This document shows positions 1-12,100 of a stretch of 34,465 bases of DNA, piece by piece (positions within the stretch are counted from its first letter, which is position 1; each line of letters opens with the position of its first letter). Location of the stretch: positions 1-34,465 of the forward strand of contig CAIXGW010000239.1 in NCBI GenBank assembly GCA_903919145.1, given 5' to 3'. A program made the position numbers and the translations under genes. The notes below the pieces were generated by a model. That model was not told where the DNA came from, did no database searches, and worked only from the letters and a program-made list of their open reading frames with translations. Source of the DNA: an uncultured Myxococcales bacterium (lineage in GTDB: Bacteria; Myxococcota_A; UBA9042).

Positions 1-34
1 CGCCAGGCTCCGTGCCATTTTGCGTTTTTTCAGT

Positions 35-75
35 CGGGCAAGAAATATTGGAAGTGAATTCCAATATTTCGCCCG
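35..75. repeat. AT-rich perfect inverted repeat (hairpin)
   Basis: The 12-nt arms GAAATATTGGAA (42-53) and TTCCAATATTTC (59-70) are perfectly complementary around a 5-nt loop GTGAA. An outer CGGGC/GCCCG pair (35-39 and 71-75) extends the stem across a 2-nt AA bulge. It lies downstream of the giant minus-strand gene. On the minus strand it is followed by an A-tract rather than a T-tract, so it is not a textbook intrinsic terminator for that gene. It is strikingly AT-rich compared with its surroundings. It could be a terminator-like structure, a protein-binding palindrome or part of a mobile remnant. Confidence 0.6.
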
Positions 76-100
76 CCTGGGCGCTCGCAAGACGATCGCC

Positions 101-185
101 CTAGGACCCTGTCGGATGCTGCGGCTGATTCAATAGTTTTAGGGAGTTATCCGTAGGCGACGGCATTACTCCGACAGGCTCCTAG
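101..185. mobile_element. Possible MITE-like element with 16-bp terminal inverted repeats
   Basis: The left end at 101-116 (CTAGGACCCTGTCGGA) and the right end at 170-185 (TCCGACAGGCTCCTAG) are inverted copies matching at 15 of 16 positions, separated by 53 bp with no coding potential. The outermost CTAG on both sides can be read as a 4-bp target duplication flanking a 77-bp element with 12-bp ends GA(C/G)CCTGTCGGA. The TAG stop codon of the giant gene (182-184) lies inside the right CTAG. The sequence shows only the symmetry; non-autonomous transposon identity is inferred. The alternative is a long-loop stem acting in transcription termination. Confidence 0.4.
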
Positions 186-3100
186 TACAGGCCGATGAGG
201 CGAAGGTAGAACCCGCCCTCATCGCTGGTGGTTTCAATCGACCCAGACGGCGACTGGCTGATGTGGCTGAAGTTGTAGCCAAGGCCGACGCGAATGGCCT
301 TGGCGAACAGGTAGGCCACTTCGGCCAGGGCACCGTGCTTGGTGTCGCTGATAAGCGGTGTTGTCAGCCAGCGGTATTCTGCTGCCAGATCCAGTGCATC
401 AGAGGTGTGCCACGCCAAGCGGGTCACCCACAGCCAGCGGTCAGAGGTCGCATCGACATCCGACCCGGTCATGCGCTCCGTGGCCGACTGCCAAGCCCAC
501 TTCTGCGAGAGCTGCAGCCGCAGGGGCAATTCTGCGCTCGGCTCCAGGGCCAGGATCAGCTTGTCAGAGCGCAGCTGCGCGCCACTTGCCTCGTTGGCCG
601 GGCGCTGCTCCAGCAGTCGCGTGGCTTTGCCAAGCACATTCAGCCAGTTGCTGGTGATGGGTCGGTAGGCCACCGCCACGGTCGACTCCAGGGCCTCGGC
701 CTCGATGGCGTCGGCGGTTTGGTTGTGGGTGCGGGTGTAGTTGGCCCGGCCAAACAGCGTCAGCTCGCGGCTCAGCGCCAGCTGGCCGTTGTTCAAAGAC
801 AGGACCTGCAGCTTGCGCACGCCGCCGGCGCTGGGATCGCCAGCATCCAAGCGAACTTCTTGGCGGCTGGTCAGCTTCCACCAGTCGCTCTTGAGCCACT
901 CTCCGCCCAAAGACAGCGCGTCGCGGCTCATAGCCCCGCTTGGCCCGCTGAACACCTGCTGGCGCTCGTACCCAGCATCCAGGCGCAGGCCTTGGCTGAC
1001 TTCAAAGCGCTTGCCCAGGCCCATCACGGCGCGGTTCATGGCGCCAGTGCCCAGGGCATCAACCTGGTATTCGGCAAAGCCGCGGCTGAGCTGGTCCTGG
1101 CCCCAGCGCTGCTCGGCGCCCAACACGGTGGCGCTGACCAAGCGCCCGGTCTGCAGTGTGTCTTCCAGGCGCTGCTGGGCATACAGAGCCGTGTCCTTGT
1201 CTAGCATGGTGCGCAAGCCGGCGGCGGTGCTGTTTTGGCCGCCCCAACCCAGGCGCTGGTTCAAGGTCAAAGCCAGCGCCTTGTCGAGCTTGAAGTCCGC
1301 GCCAAAGCTGCTGATTAGGTGGTCCCCCCAGCCGCGCAGCTGCGCAGCATCGCCCATGGCAATGACCTGCTGGTCGCCGCGCAGGGTCAGCCGGTCGGTG
1401 ACCCGCCACGCCGCGCCGCCGCCAAGGGCCACGCTGTGGGCTCCCTCTTGGGCCGCTGCGGTGCTGCCATAGGTCTCTGACCAGCCCCAGGAGGCGCCGG
1501 TGTTTGCCGTCCACCGCGGCGACAGCTTGTGGGTGTCTTGCAGCAACAGGGTGTGGCGGTTCCAAGCCGAGAAAGAGCCCGACATCGCCTGCGCGCCGCT
1601 GCCCCACTGGCTCTGCAGGCCGGGGCCGCCCAGCAGGTCGGGCTTGCCTTCGGCGATCATGCCGTCGTAGCGCAGGCTCAACACATTTTGCTTGCTCAGC
1701 GCAAAGTTGCTGTCCAGACCAAAGCGCTGCTGGCCCTGCTGGGCAATGGTGCCCCCCGACTGGAAGCCTGGCTGCACCCACTGCCACCACGCCTTGACCC
1801 GGCCGCTATCGGTCGGGGTGGCGCCCTTGGGCAGCTCGGTCGCCTTGCCGGCAAAGTCGCTCAGGCTGACTTCGATCTGGGCCTTGACGGCCTGTCCATC
1901 GACGGCTTCGCCGTTGCCGCCCACCTGGGTTGGATACTTGGGCGTGCCAAAGGTCAGGCCGCCGTCGTCGGAGGCCGACAGCAGGGTATCTCGCGACTGG
2001 CTGTAAGCGTACTCAACGGTGGCCTGGCTGCGCTGGGCGATCTGCAGCTTTGCGTGGGCGCCCACGGTGCGGTAGGTCGGGTCGGCGTCGCTGCGCCCTT
2101 CTTGGACAAACGCCGCGCCGACGCTGACCTTGCCGCCCGCCAGGTTCTGCTGCACCTGGCCGCCAAAAGCCGCGCTGTCGGCGGCTGCCATGCCGCGAGC
2201 TTCGTAGACGACCTCCAAGTACACCGGCTGGCCATTCCACGCCAGGTGGCCGCCGGGCAGGCCGACGCCGCCGATGCCCAGACCGCCGTCGATGGCGCTG
2301 CTGACCGGTGACTTGAACAACAGCCGGCCTTCGCGGTAGTCAATGGTGTAGTCGCTGTTGCGCTGCTGCGGCAGGCGCGTCAACTCCAAGCCAGAATTGC
2401 GGTCGCGCACCACCAGCTCTACGCGCTCTGAGCCCTCCAGCACATCGCGCCCGGCCAAGTAGAACAGCGAGCCACCGGTGCCGCGCAGCACGTCAGTCCG
2501 GCGCATCACCGCCCGGTCCTGCTGCGCGCCAAATGCGCTGGCCTTGGTTTCGGCGCCGGGGGAGTTGGCGAGCTTGGCCTCGACGCGGGCACCGTAGAGC
2601 GCCCGGTCATAGCGCAACAGCTCCAAGCCCTGAATGCCTGAGCGGAAGTTGCCAAACTGCGCCTTGCCTTCGTCGGCCTCTACAACGACATACAGCTTGC
2701 CGCGGGCCTGCACGTCTTGGACCTGCTGGCTGCCGTCGCCGTACACCGGGTAGAAGCGCGTTGGATCCAGCAGGTTGGTGGCAAAATCGGCCAGCTGCGG
2801 GTCCTTGGCGGTGTCGAGGTGGGCAGTCATGCGCAGGTTGTTCAACCCTAGGTATTTGCCTGAGATCCGCCCCTTGAGGTAGACCGCGCCGCGGCCCATG
2901 GCCTGCAGCGAGCCGGCCTGCCACACACCTGTGGTCCAGTCGCGGGCGCCGTCGCGCTCGAATTCGTCCAGGTGGGCGGCCACATGGCTGAGCGACGTGT
3001 CGGCGATCGCCAGCAAGAACAGGGCCCTGTCTTGCACCTGCAGGTTGCGCTGCAAGGTGGCCTTGTTGCCAGCCGCATCGGTGCACAGCACGGTCAGGGT

Positions 3101-6100
3101 GTTGCTGCCAGGCATCAGCGGCACCTGAGCAAAGAAGCGGCCATCGCCGGCTACCGCTACGGGTTGGCCCTGGACGTGGATGATGTTGCCGGGCCGGGTA
3201 CGGCCGCGGACTGCGATCTCGGGGCTGCCAAGGGCTTTGCCAGCCGGCGGCAGCCACACCTGCAGGTCGGCCGCTGCGGGCAGGGCCACATCGGTCGCAC
3301 CCTCGGCGAGCACCACCGGGCGCATCCCGGCGGTCGCTGGCGCTGGGCGCGGCTTGCCGCTCTCGGCCGCGCGCACATCGCCGGCCAGTCCGTCCAAGAG
3401 ATCGCTGCCAAAGCCGCCGACGTCGCGGCCCATCTCCGCTGGCGCCACCTGCTCTGCCGGCGCACCAGGGTTGACCGGCGTCAGCGGTCGCTGCCACATC
3501 GCCGCGGGTCCGCCGGCTTTCTGCCAGATGACTCGGCTAGCCTGACCCGGCACCCCCTCCAGGGTCGGCGGCAGGGCGGGGCCAGAGACCTTGCGGTCGT
3601 CGATCCACAGGCCGGCGGCGACGTTCAGGCGCTCGGCGCTGCCTTCTGCCGAGCTCGTCGCCTCGGCGCGCCAGCGCAGCTCAATGCGGTGGGGGCCCAG
3701 GGCCTCGCGGCCGGCTTTGCTGTCTGCCACGGCGGCGCCTACGCCGGTGACCAAGTAGCGGTCGCGCGGCGCGCCAAGACCCTGCAATAGGCCATCGATG
3801 GCCAGTGCTGCCAGGTCGCTGCGGCTTTGTCCGTCGCCGGGGCCGTCGTCGTGGACACTGACGATCGCCAGGCGGCTGCGCTCTGCCTTGATGGGCTCCA
3901 CCAGCTTGACCAGCCACTCCTGGGTGCTGTCCGTCGGCTGGCCCTTGGCGTCAAAAAGGGTGGCCCGGGCGTACTTGTCGGGCGCTCCAGCGGGAAGCAG
4001 GGGGGCGCCAGAGCTGGCCAGGGTCAGGGCTACCGGAGCGGTGCGATAGCCGGCAAGGCCATCGCCGTCGCTGTGCAGGACTTCTAGCGCCACGCCATAG
4101 CGGCCAGCCACCAAGCCGGCAGCTTGGGGTGCCCACAGAAAGCTGGACGGCACTGGCACGCCCAGGCTGCGCCGAGACAGCACTTCGCCTTGGGCGTTGA
4201 GCAGCACCAGCGCCACTTCGCGCGCATCGCCCAGGCCGCTGGTGTTGATCATCGCCTGGCCCAAAACCTTGCCGCCAGCCAGCGGAATGGCCGCCGCCGG
4301 CACGCTCAGCTGAGCGCTGCCAGCGCGCGCGATCCATTCGCGCCCGCCGACTTGCAGACCTCTGGCCGATACCGCCAGCGCCACGGCCACAGCTGGCTGG
4401 GGGGCCGCTGCCGGGGCGGCCGGTTTTTCGCTGGCTGCGGCCTTGGCGGGCCGTGCCGCCGCTGGGGCCGGCGCTTTGACCGGCGCCTCCGCCTTCGCTG
4501 GGGCCTCTGCCTTGACCGGAACCTCTACCTTGACCGGGGCCTCAGCTTTCACCGGGGCCTCTACCTTGACCGGGGCCTCTACCTTGACCGGGGCCTCTAC
4601 CTTGACCGGGGTCTCAGCTTTGACCGGGGCCTCAACTTTGGCTGGCGGCTCAACCTTGACCGCCACTTCCGCCTTGGGCGGCGCGCTGGCTTTGACCGGA
4701 GCTTCGCCCTGGGCTGGTGCGGCAACAGCAGCGGTGGCCGGGGCCGGGGCCTTGGCCGCGGCAGCGGGCTCTTTGACCAAGATCGGCTTGGGAATCAGCC
4801 CTTTGCTGGCGAGCTTGGGCAGCGTCATGAACTCGTCGCGGCTGCTGCTGTCCAGCCGCCTCAGAGATACCAGCAACTGGCCGTCTTGGGGCCGCAGGAT
4901 TCGCAGCAGCGCCTGCTGGTTGGTCAGGGCAAAAGCGTGACCGTTCAGAGCCAGGGCGGCCGGCCGATCGGGCAGCTTCCACTTGGCTATCTGACCGCTG
5001 GCGCCTTTGCGCACCTCAAAGCCCATCGGCGCCGAGATCGCGCGGCTGCCATAGGCGTTCTCTGCTCGGACGCGCAGCGAGTAGTGCTTGCCGGGCTCCA
5101 ACTTGCTCAGGACCTTGGCATTGCCGGGCAGCACAAAGCTGATCTTGCGCGGCAGGTCGCCGCTACCCAGCGACTCATAGACCACTTCGCCGCGGCGCGG
5201 GCCCTCTGAAACGGCTAGGATCTCCAAAGCGTAGCGCGAAAATCCACCCGTGCCGTCCGTCCACACGGCCAGCTCGCCAGAGGCGTCCAGCTCGACCGCG
5301 GTGGTCTGGGCCGCCAAGCTGGTCGGCTTGTCTTCGCCTACCGCCAGCCGCGCCAGCACCCGGCGCGCGGACACCAGGCTGCCGTCGATGGCGATGTCAC
5401 CGGTGCGCGCGTCGACCTCTACCAGGACCACGCCCGGCCCCTGGCTGATCGGCGAGACGTCTTGGCTGGCACTGACTTCGACCTGCCCTGGCCCGACCGC
5501 TTCCAAAGAGCAGCGCACCGGAAACACCAGTGACTGGGTCAAGCCGCGGGTCAGCAGCAGCGCACGCTTGCCGCCGCCGATCATCACAGAGCCCGGGGGC
5601 ACCGTGTCGCCGTCGATCTTGAACAGGTGGGTGCCGCCCGGCAAGTTGACAAAGTGGGCGCGGCCATTGGCATCGCTGGCGGCAAACTCGCCAGTGTCGA
5701 CGTAGATGCGGGCGCCCGGCAGGCCGTCTTCGCCCGGCTGCTGGCTGCCATCTTGGTTGCTGTCGCAGAAGACCTTGACCAGCACGCCCGCACGGTCAAA
5801 CAGGGGATCGGCCTGCACCAGCAGCGCGGCGCTGGCCCTCTCAGACAGAGCGCCGCCGCCGGTGTCGTAAAGCTGGGCAAAGGTACTGAGCTCTGCGCCA
5901 ATGGCCGCCGACGCGCCCACCGCCGCCAGGGCCGTAAACGTCAGCTCGCCGCCCGGGGGCAGCTCCAGGCCGATCGGCTGGCCGCTGGTGGCGGAAAGAC
6001 GGCGGATCGACAGCAGGTTGCCCTGCAGCGGCCCGACCGGCACCTCGGACGTCTGGCCGCTGGCTCTCTTGAGCGTCAGCCTGCCGCTGCCGGGCACCAG

Positions 6101-9100
6101 GCCCAAGCCGGGCGGCAGCACCTGGCGCAGCTCGGCCCCGCCGGCGCCGGTCAGCACGTCTGGGGCGATCGCCGCGGTCGAGCCGTTGACCACCCGCACG
6201 GTCACGCCAACCATCTCGCCAATCTGGGCTTGAGCCCTGGACAATTTGACTGCGACTTGGATCATGGCGGCGATCTTGTCGACCGGCAGGTGATTGTGGC
6301 GCGGCGGCGGCGGCGCGACCTGACCCTGCAGGGTAAACCGCGTCAGATACTTGGGCAGTCCGCTGGAAAGCTTTGGGATTTCCTGGGCCACGACCATGCC
6401 GTCGCCGTCCAGCAGTGCAAGGCCTGGCTCTGGGGCCTTGACGGCCGAGGGGAATGCGCGCCCCACGGCTGCCGCCGCCACGTCAATGCGATAGGCGCGG
6501 CCCGGCTTGGGCGCAAACAGGTAGGCACCCGTGGCATCGGTCTTCTGGCCCTGCTGACCGGCAAGCAGCAGCTCCGCCGGCACGGTCTGGCCGGGCGCGA
6601 TGGGATCGGCCTCGTCATACAGCAGGAACACCCGCACCCCAGCCACCAGGGCACCGGTGCGCGGATCGTAGGTGCGGCCGGTGGGCTTGATCGGCAGGTC
6701 GAGCTGGCCGCCTTGGGCCCCCGGCGACTGCCACAGGCCTTCGTAGAACACTACGCCGTTGGCGTTGAGCACGCGGATCCGCTGCTCGCCTTCTGGCACC
6801 TGGACCAGCTGGAACAGGCCCTTGTCGGTCGTCAGCGCGCCAATCACCGGGGACTCGCCTTGGGGCGGCAGCAGCTGCACCTGGAAGCCGGCAAAAACCG
6901 CATCGCTGGTGGGCTGGAATACGCCGTCTTGGGCGCCGACATCTTCAAAAACCGTGCCGCGCACGACGCCTTCGCCGGCCACGGCCCCAACGGTGGCGCA
7001 CGCAGCCTTAGAGGGCCACTGCACCGCGGCGCTGTCGGCCGTGGCCTTCAGGCTGGCGGTTGCCACATTGCACAGAGCCTTGCCAGGGGCAGCCTTGTCG
7101 CCCACCCGCGCGCGCAGCACGACCGTCTCGGTCTCGCCAGGCTGAACGGCAAGGGCGCGCACGGTCAGCAGCGTCGGCTGATCGGCTGCGGTGCCGCCCC
7201 AGGACACCACGCCGCCCTGCGGTACCAGCACGTCGCCAGCACCGGCGCCGCTGTCGGCCACCGGCTGCAGGCCCACCGGCAGCGGGTCGGTCAGGGTCAG
7301 GTCCGTCAAAGGCTTGACCCCCAGGTTCTTGATCTGAATGGTATAGCGCAGCACATCGCCCAATTGGACCTGGCCGCCGTTTTCGTCTTGGGCGTTCTTG
7401 AAGACCTGCGCCAGCACAGCTTTGTCGCCAATGCCCACGGCGGTCGGCTGGTTGCCGTTGGAGTCGTCGCCATCCGAGTCGCTCAGCTCTGGCGCCAAGC
7501 CCTTGCCCTGCACGCTAGCCTGGTTGCTGGCCACGTTGGCAGCGCTGTCGCCCTGGGCGCTGGTAATGCGCGTGCGGAATTCCAGGGTGGCCTGGCTGCC
7601 GGCCGCCAGATCGCCCAGCTTGGCCGATACCGTCCGGCTCTTGGATTCAAAGGAGGCGCCATCCAGATCGGCGGCGTCGCTGGCGGCGACGTTGCCTACT
7701 TTCAAGGATCCGCTGACAAATTGCAGGTTGCTGGCCAGCGGGTCGCTGATCGCCACGGCTTGGGCCAGGCCGGCGCCGCTGTTGACGACCTGGACGGTCC
7801 AGCGCAGCTCTTCGCCCACGTCGGCCAGGCCGTTGCCATTGCCATCCAGAACTTGCACGGTCTTGGCGGTGGTCTTGAGAGACGCCGCATTGCCAATGGC
7901 GATCGACACCGGTCCGACCAGGGTCGGCGGCGAGCCCTCGGCGATGGCGGTAGCCAGGTTGGTGAGCAGAGAGCCGTCGGCGGCGTCGGCCCGCACCCGG
8001 GTCTGGAAGGTCACCGTAGCCGCGTTGTCGGTACCCGGCAGCAGCACCCCGCTCTGCTGCCCGGGCGAATTCACCAGCAGACCGCTGACCAGCGGCAGAC
8101 TGCTCGCCGGACCGTCGGCTACCGGCTGGCCGTTGAGCTTGGTCGAGCCCGGCACGTAGTCCGAACCCGCGGGCACGCCGTCCAACACCTTGGCGCCGTT
8201 GAGTTGCTGAGCCGTGGTGGCCACCAGCGTCAGGCGCCAGGTCACCGTCTCTCCGACCAGCAGTGCGCCGCCGTTGTCATCCTGTACGGCCTTGAGCGAC
8301 GCCTGCAGCCCCGACTGGACCCGCACCAGCACGTCCGTTGGGTCGTTGACCGCCGCGGTCGCCGGATCGTCGGACACCACTGCCTGGGCCAGCCCCTGCG
8401 CCAAGCCCTTGGCCTGGTTAGAAACCACTGCGCCATCGTTCGCCGTGGCCTTGACCCGTGCATCGACCTGCAGCTCTACAACCTGGCCCGGCAGGATCGA
8501 CGCCAGGGCTGGCAGCCCGGCGCTGGTCCACGTCACCGTGTCGCCATTGGTCTGACCGCCGCTGCCGACGGCCACCAATTCCAGCTGCGGATCAAGCACG
8601 TCGCTTAGCACTACGTCTTTGGCTGCGGTCTTGCCCTGTACGCGCACGGTGAGCCGGTAGCGCAGCACATCTAGCGGCTGCACCTTGGCCGGCTTGGTCT
8701 GGCTGCCAGAGCCCACCAGCACCACCGAATTGTCGATGCGCAGAACAGGAATCGCTTGGATTGGCACGGACTTCTCAGCGGCATCGTAGACGATGGCGGT
8801 TTCGCCCTCGCGGCCGCTGGCTTTGAACAGCGCCTGGATGCCGTCCGTCGCCGTCGCCTTGACCTTGAGGCCGGCGACCAGCACCACCGGCTTGCCGGGC
8901 ACCACCGCCTGCAAGGCCTCGTTGTCCTCTGGGGCCCAGCGCAGCGTCTGGGTCTTGGGGTCCCAAGTCGAGCCTTTCTGCGCCGTGACCTCAAAGACGC
9001 TGGCATCAATGGCGGCCAGCACCAGCACACCGCTCGCCGTGTCGACCTGGCTCTGCACCAGCACCTGCAGCGTGGCCGCGTCGCCCGGTTGCAGGGGCAG

Positions 9101-12100
9101 CTTGGCCGGCGCTTCGGGCAGCAGCCCCAGATCGACCTGCAGCGTTGGGTAGTTGACGGGCACCTGCAGGGGGTTTGACAGGGCCGGCTCGCCAACATCT
9201 GCCTTGGCGGTCGCCTGGTTGACCAGCACCGACCCCGACGGAATCCCCGCCGCGATCTTGCCCAGCAGCGTCACCGTCACACTCTGGCCGGGCTGCAAAG
9301 AAGCGATGGTCCAGGTTGCCGTCTGGCCCTGCACCTGCCCGCCCGCTTCAGCGACCAGCTGGCCGACCGAGACCGGCACCACGTCGCTGATTTGCAGGTT
9401 CTGCGCCGCCGCGTTGCCTACGTTGGCCGCGGTCAAGGAGAAACGGATCTGGTCCCCCGGGAACAAGTGCTTGCCGGTGACGTCTTGGTAGGCTTTGGTC
9501 AGCTTGAGGATGGGCCGCTGGGTCACGATCAGCGTGGGCCCGCTGACCGTCGCGGCGTCGATCCCGCTGCCCTGAAACTGCGCAGAGAAGGCCAGCAAGT
9601 CGCCGTCTTGGGCATTGGCTGCCACCGTCAGCTTGGCCGTCAGCAGGATCTGCCCGCCCGCTGCCAGGCTGGGGACTTGCCACACCACGTTGCTGCCTTG
9701 CTGAACGCCGCCGGGCGTCACAATCTGCAGCTGCCCAGTCTTGGCGGGAATCGGCAGGGTTACCAGCAGGTTTTGCGCAGCGGCCTTGCCGGTGTTCTTG
9801 ACCAGCACCTCGGCGCGCAGCAAGTGGCCGCTGGCCGTCTGGCCGACCTTGGCTACCCAGCCGGTCTCGTCTTCTACCGTGACCACCGACGCGTCAAAAC
9901 GCGCCTTGGCCGTCACGCTGATCTTGGCCACCGGTGGCTCAGCCACGCCGGGCAGCTGCGCCGCCACGGTCACCAGCTGGCCGTCCTGCAGCCCCGCCGC
10001 CAGCGTGCCCTGCAAGGTCACTACCACATCGCCCGCCGGCGTCAGACTCAGCAGTGGTACGGTCCACTTGACCTGGGTGCTGCCGGCCGCGGCTGTGGCA
10101 GTTCCGCCGTCAAACGGCTTGAGATCCATCCATTCTGGCGTTTGCAGCGCTGCCAGCACGGGCACCAGCTGAGCCAGGGCATCGCCGGTGTTGCGCAGGG
10201 TCAGCTTGAGCAGCAGCGCATCGCCGGGCTCAAACGGGCCGCCGTTCAGGTCCTGGACGGTCCAAGAGCTGGTCGAAAGATCGGCGGTGGCCTTGACCTT
10301 GATGGCGGTGGGCTCGCGCAGGGGCGTGGCCAGGTCGGCATCGGTCAGCACCGGCACCTGAAAGCCACTGGCGGCGATCTGGCCCTGCAGCGTGGCGATC
10401 GCCCCGTCAGGCAACGGCTTTTTCAGGGTAGCCTTGATGCTCAGGGTCGCGCCTTGGCCCGGCGCCAGGGTGCCTAGCTTCCAGGTGGCCATGCCCGGCG
10501 TCAGCACGCCCTGGGCGTCCAACTGAAGGTTCTCTAGCTTGCCGTCCAGCGGCAGGACTACCGTGACGTCCTTGCCGGTGCCGTCGCCGTCATTTTGCAG
10601 CTTGAGCGTGTATTCCAGGGCATCGCCGGGACGCGCGTCGCCGCCGTTGACGTCGACCACAGTCAGCGAGGCCTTGCTGAAGTCAACGGTCGACTGCACC
10701 ACCACTTGCGTCGGGTCCAGCTCGGCTGGGGTGGTCGGGTCGTCGGACTTGATCGGGCTCGGCGCGCCGGAATACAGCACCTGGGCTTGGTTGCTCAGGC
10801 CTGCGCCGTTGTCGGCACCGGCTGGCACCACCGCCTCAAAGCGGCCAATCCACTCGTCACTTGCGCCTACGCCCAAATTCGGCACCACCGGCCAAGAGAT
10901 GGTCTTGGTTTGGGGGTCCAGGATGCCGCCGTCCAGCGCCACCACATCGACCAGACCGGCCGGCACGGCGTCGCTGACCACCACGTCGGTGGCCACGGCG
11001 TTGCCCAGGTTCTTGGCGCGGATCACATAGCGCAGAACCTGCTTGGGCTTGACGGTGCCGCCGTTGATCTGCTTGCCGCTGGCCACGTCAAAAACGTCTT
11101 TGATCAGGCTGAGCTTGGCCGCGCTGTCCACATCGGCGCAGGTGGCCTTGCCGCCGGGCACGGGCGTCTGGCCGGGCGGGTTGGTCGAGCTCGGGGTCTG
11201 GTTCTCTTGCGAGACGATCGAGGCTTGGTTGCAAATCTGGGTGCCCTTGATCAAGGGTTTCTTGAGCTTGGCATTGACAGTCAGGACTTTCTGGGCGCCC
11301 GCCGCCAGGGTCGGCAGCGTCCACACGGCCTTGCCGGCAAAGTCGATCTGGGCGCCGTCAGACAGGGTCACCTGCTCGACCTCTTTGGGCAGGGCATCGC
11401 TCACCACCACATTGCTGGCGGCCTGGTTGCCCGAATTGACGATGGTCAGCGTCCACGCCACATCGCCGCCCGCCTGCAGCACCTGGGCCGACACGGCCTT
11501 GGTCGACGCGCCAAAATCCGGCAGGTTGACCACGGCGAAGCTGACAGTGTTGGTGGCCGCCGTCTTGGGCGTCTCGGCAAAGGTCAGCTGGCCCTGGTTG
11601 GTGACCTGGGTGCCGCTGGGCGTGGCCTTGTCGACCACGGCGGTCAGCAGCAATTCTACAGGCTTTCCGGGGTCTACCGCGGCAACCGACCAGGTGACCG
11701 TGCGGCTGGCGGCGTCATAGCTGCCGCCCTGGACCACCACCTGCCCCAGCGGCAGGGCCAGCACGTCGCTGACCACCAAAGCCGTGGCCGGCGAATTGCC
11801 CGAGTTGTTCAGGGTGATCTTGAACTGGATGGCGTCGCCGCCTTGGACCTGCCCGCCGTTGAGGTCGACGTAGATCTTCTGCGATGTCAGCAGGTTTGGG
11901 GCCGAGGTGACCGCAAAGGTGGTAGGATCGCCCTTGCCCGGCAGCGCCGGATCGTCAGACAAGGCCGGCTGCCCCAGCCCTTCGCCGCTCAGCTGCGCCT
12001 GCGCCACCACCTGCTTGCCCTGGGCGATGCTGTTGGCGAGCTTGCCCGAAAGGGTCAACGCCAAGGGCGGCTGGCCTTTTTGCAGGATCGGCAGGGTCCA

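Noticed and set aside
35..75. Hairpin as a Rho-independent terminator of the giant gene
   Set aside because: The stem is good, but the minus-strand downstream sequence is A-rich (TGAAAAAACG), not a T-run, and it lies over 100 nt past the stop. Kept only as an inverted repeat.
4489..4668. CRISPR array
   Set aside because: The repeat is contiguous 18-bp coding sequence with no spacers and lies in frame within a large gene.
5627..8608. Plus-strand 993-codon open frame opposite the giant gene, and similar long frames at 10595-12250 and 12311-13453
   Set aside because: These are antisense to a protein with clear repeats and domains. Their translations are Arg/Gly/His/Gln-rich with no family motif or signal, as expected from high-GC third positions.
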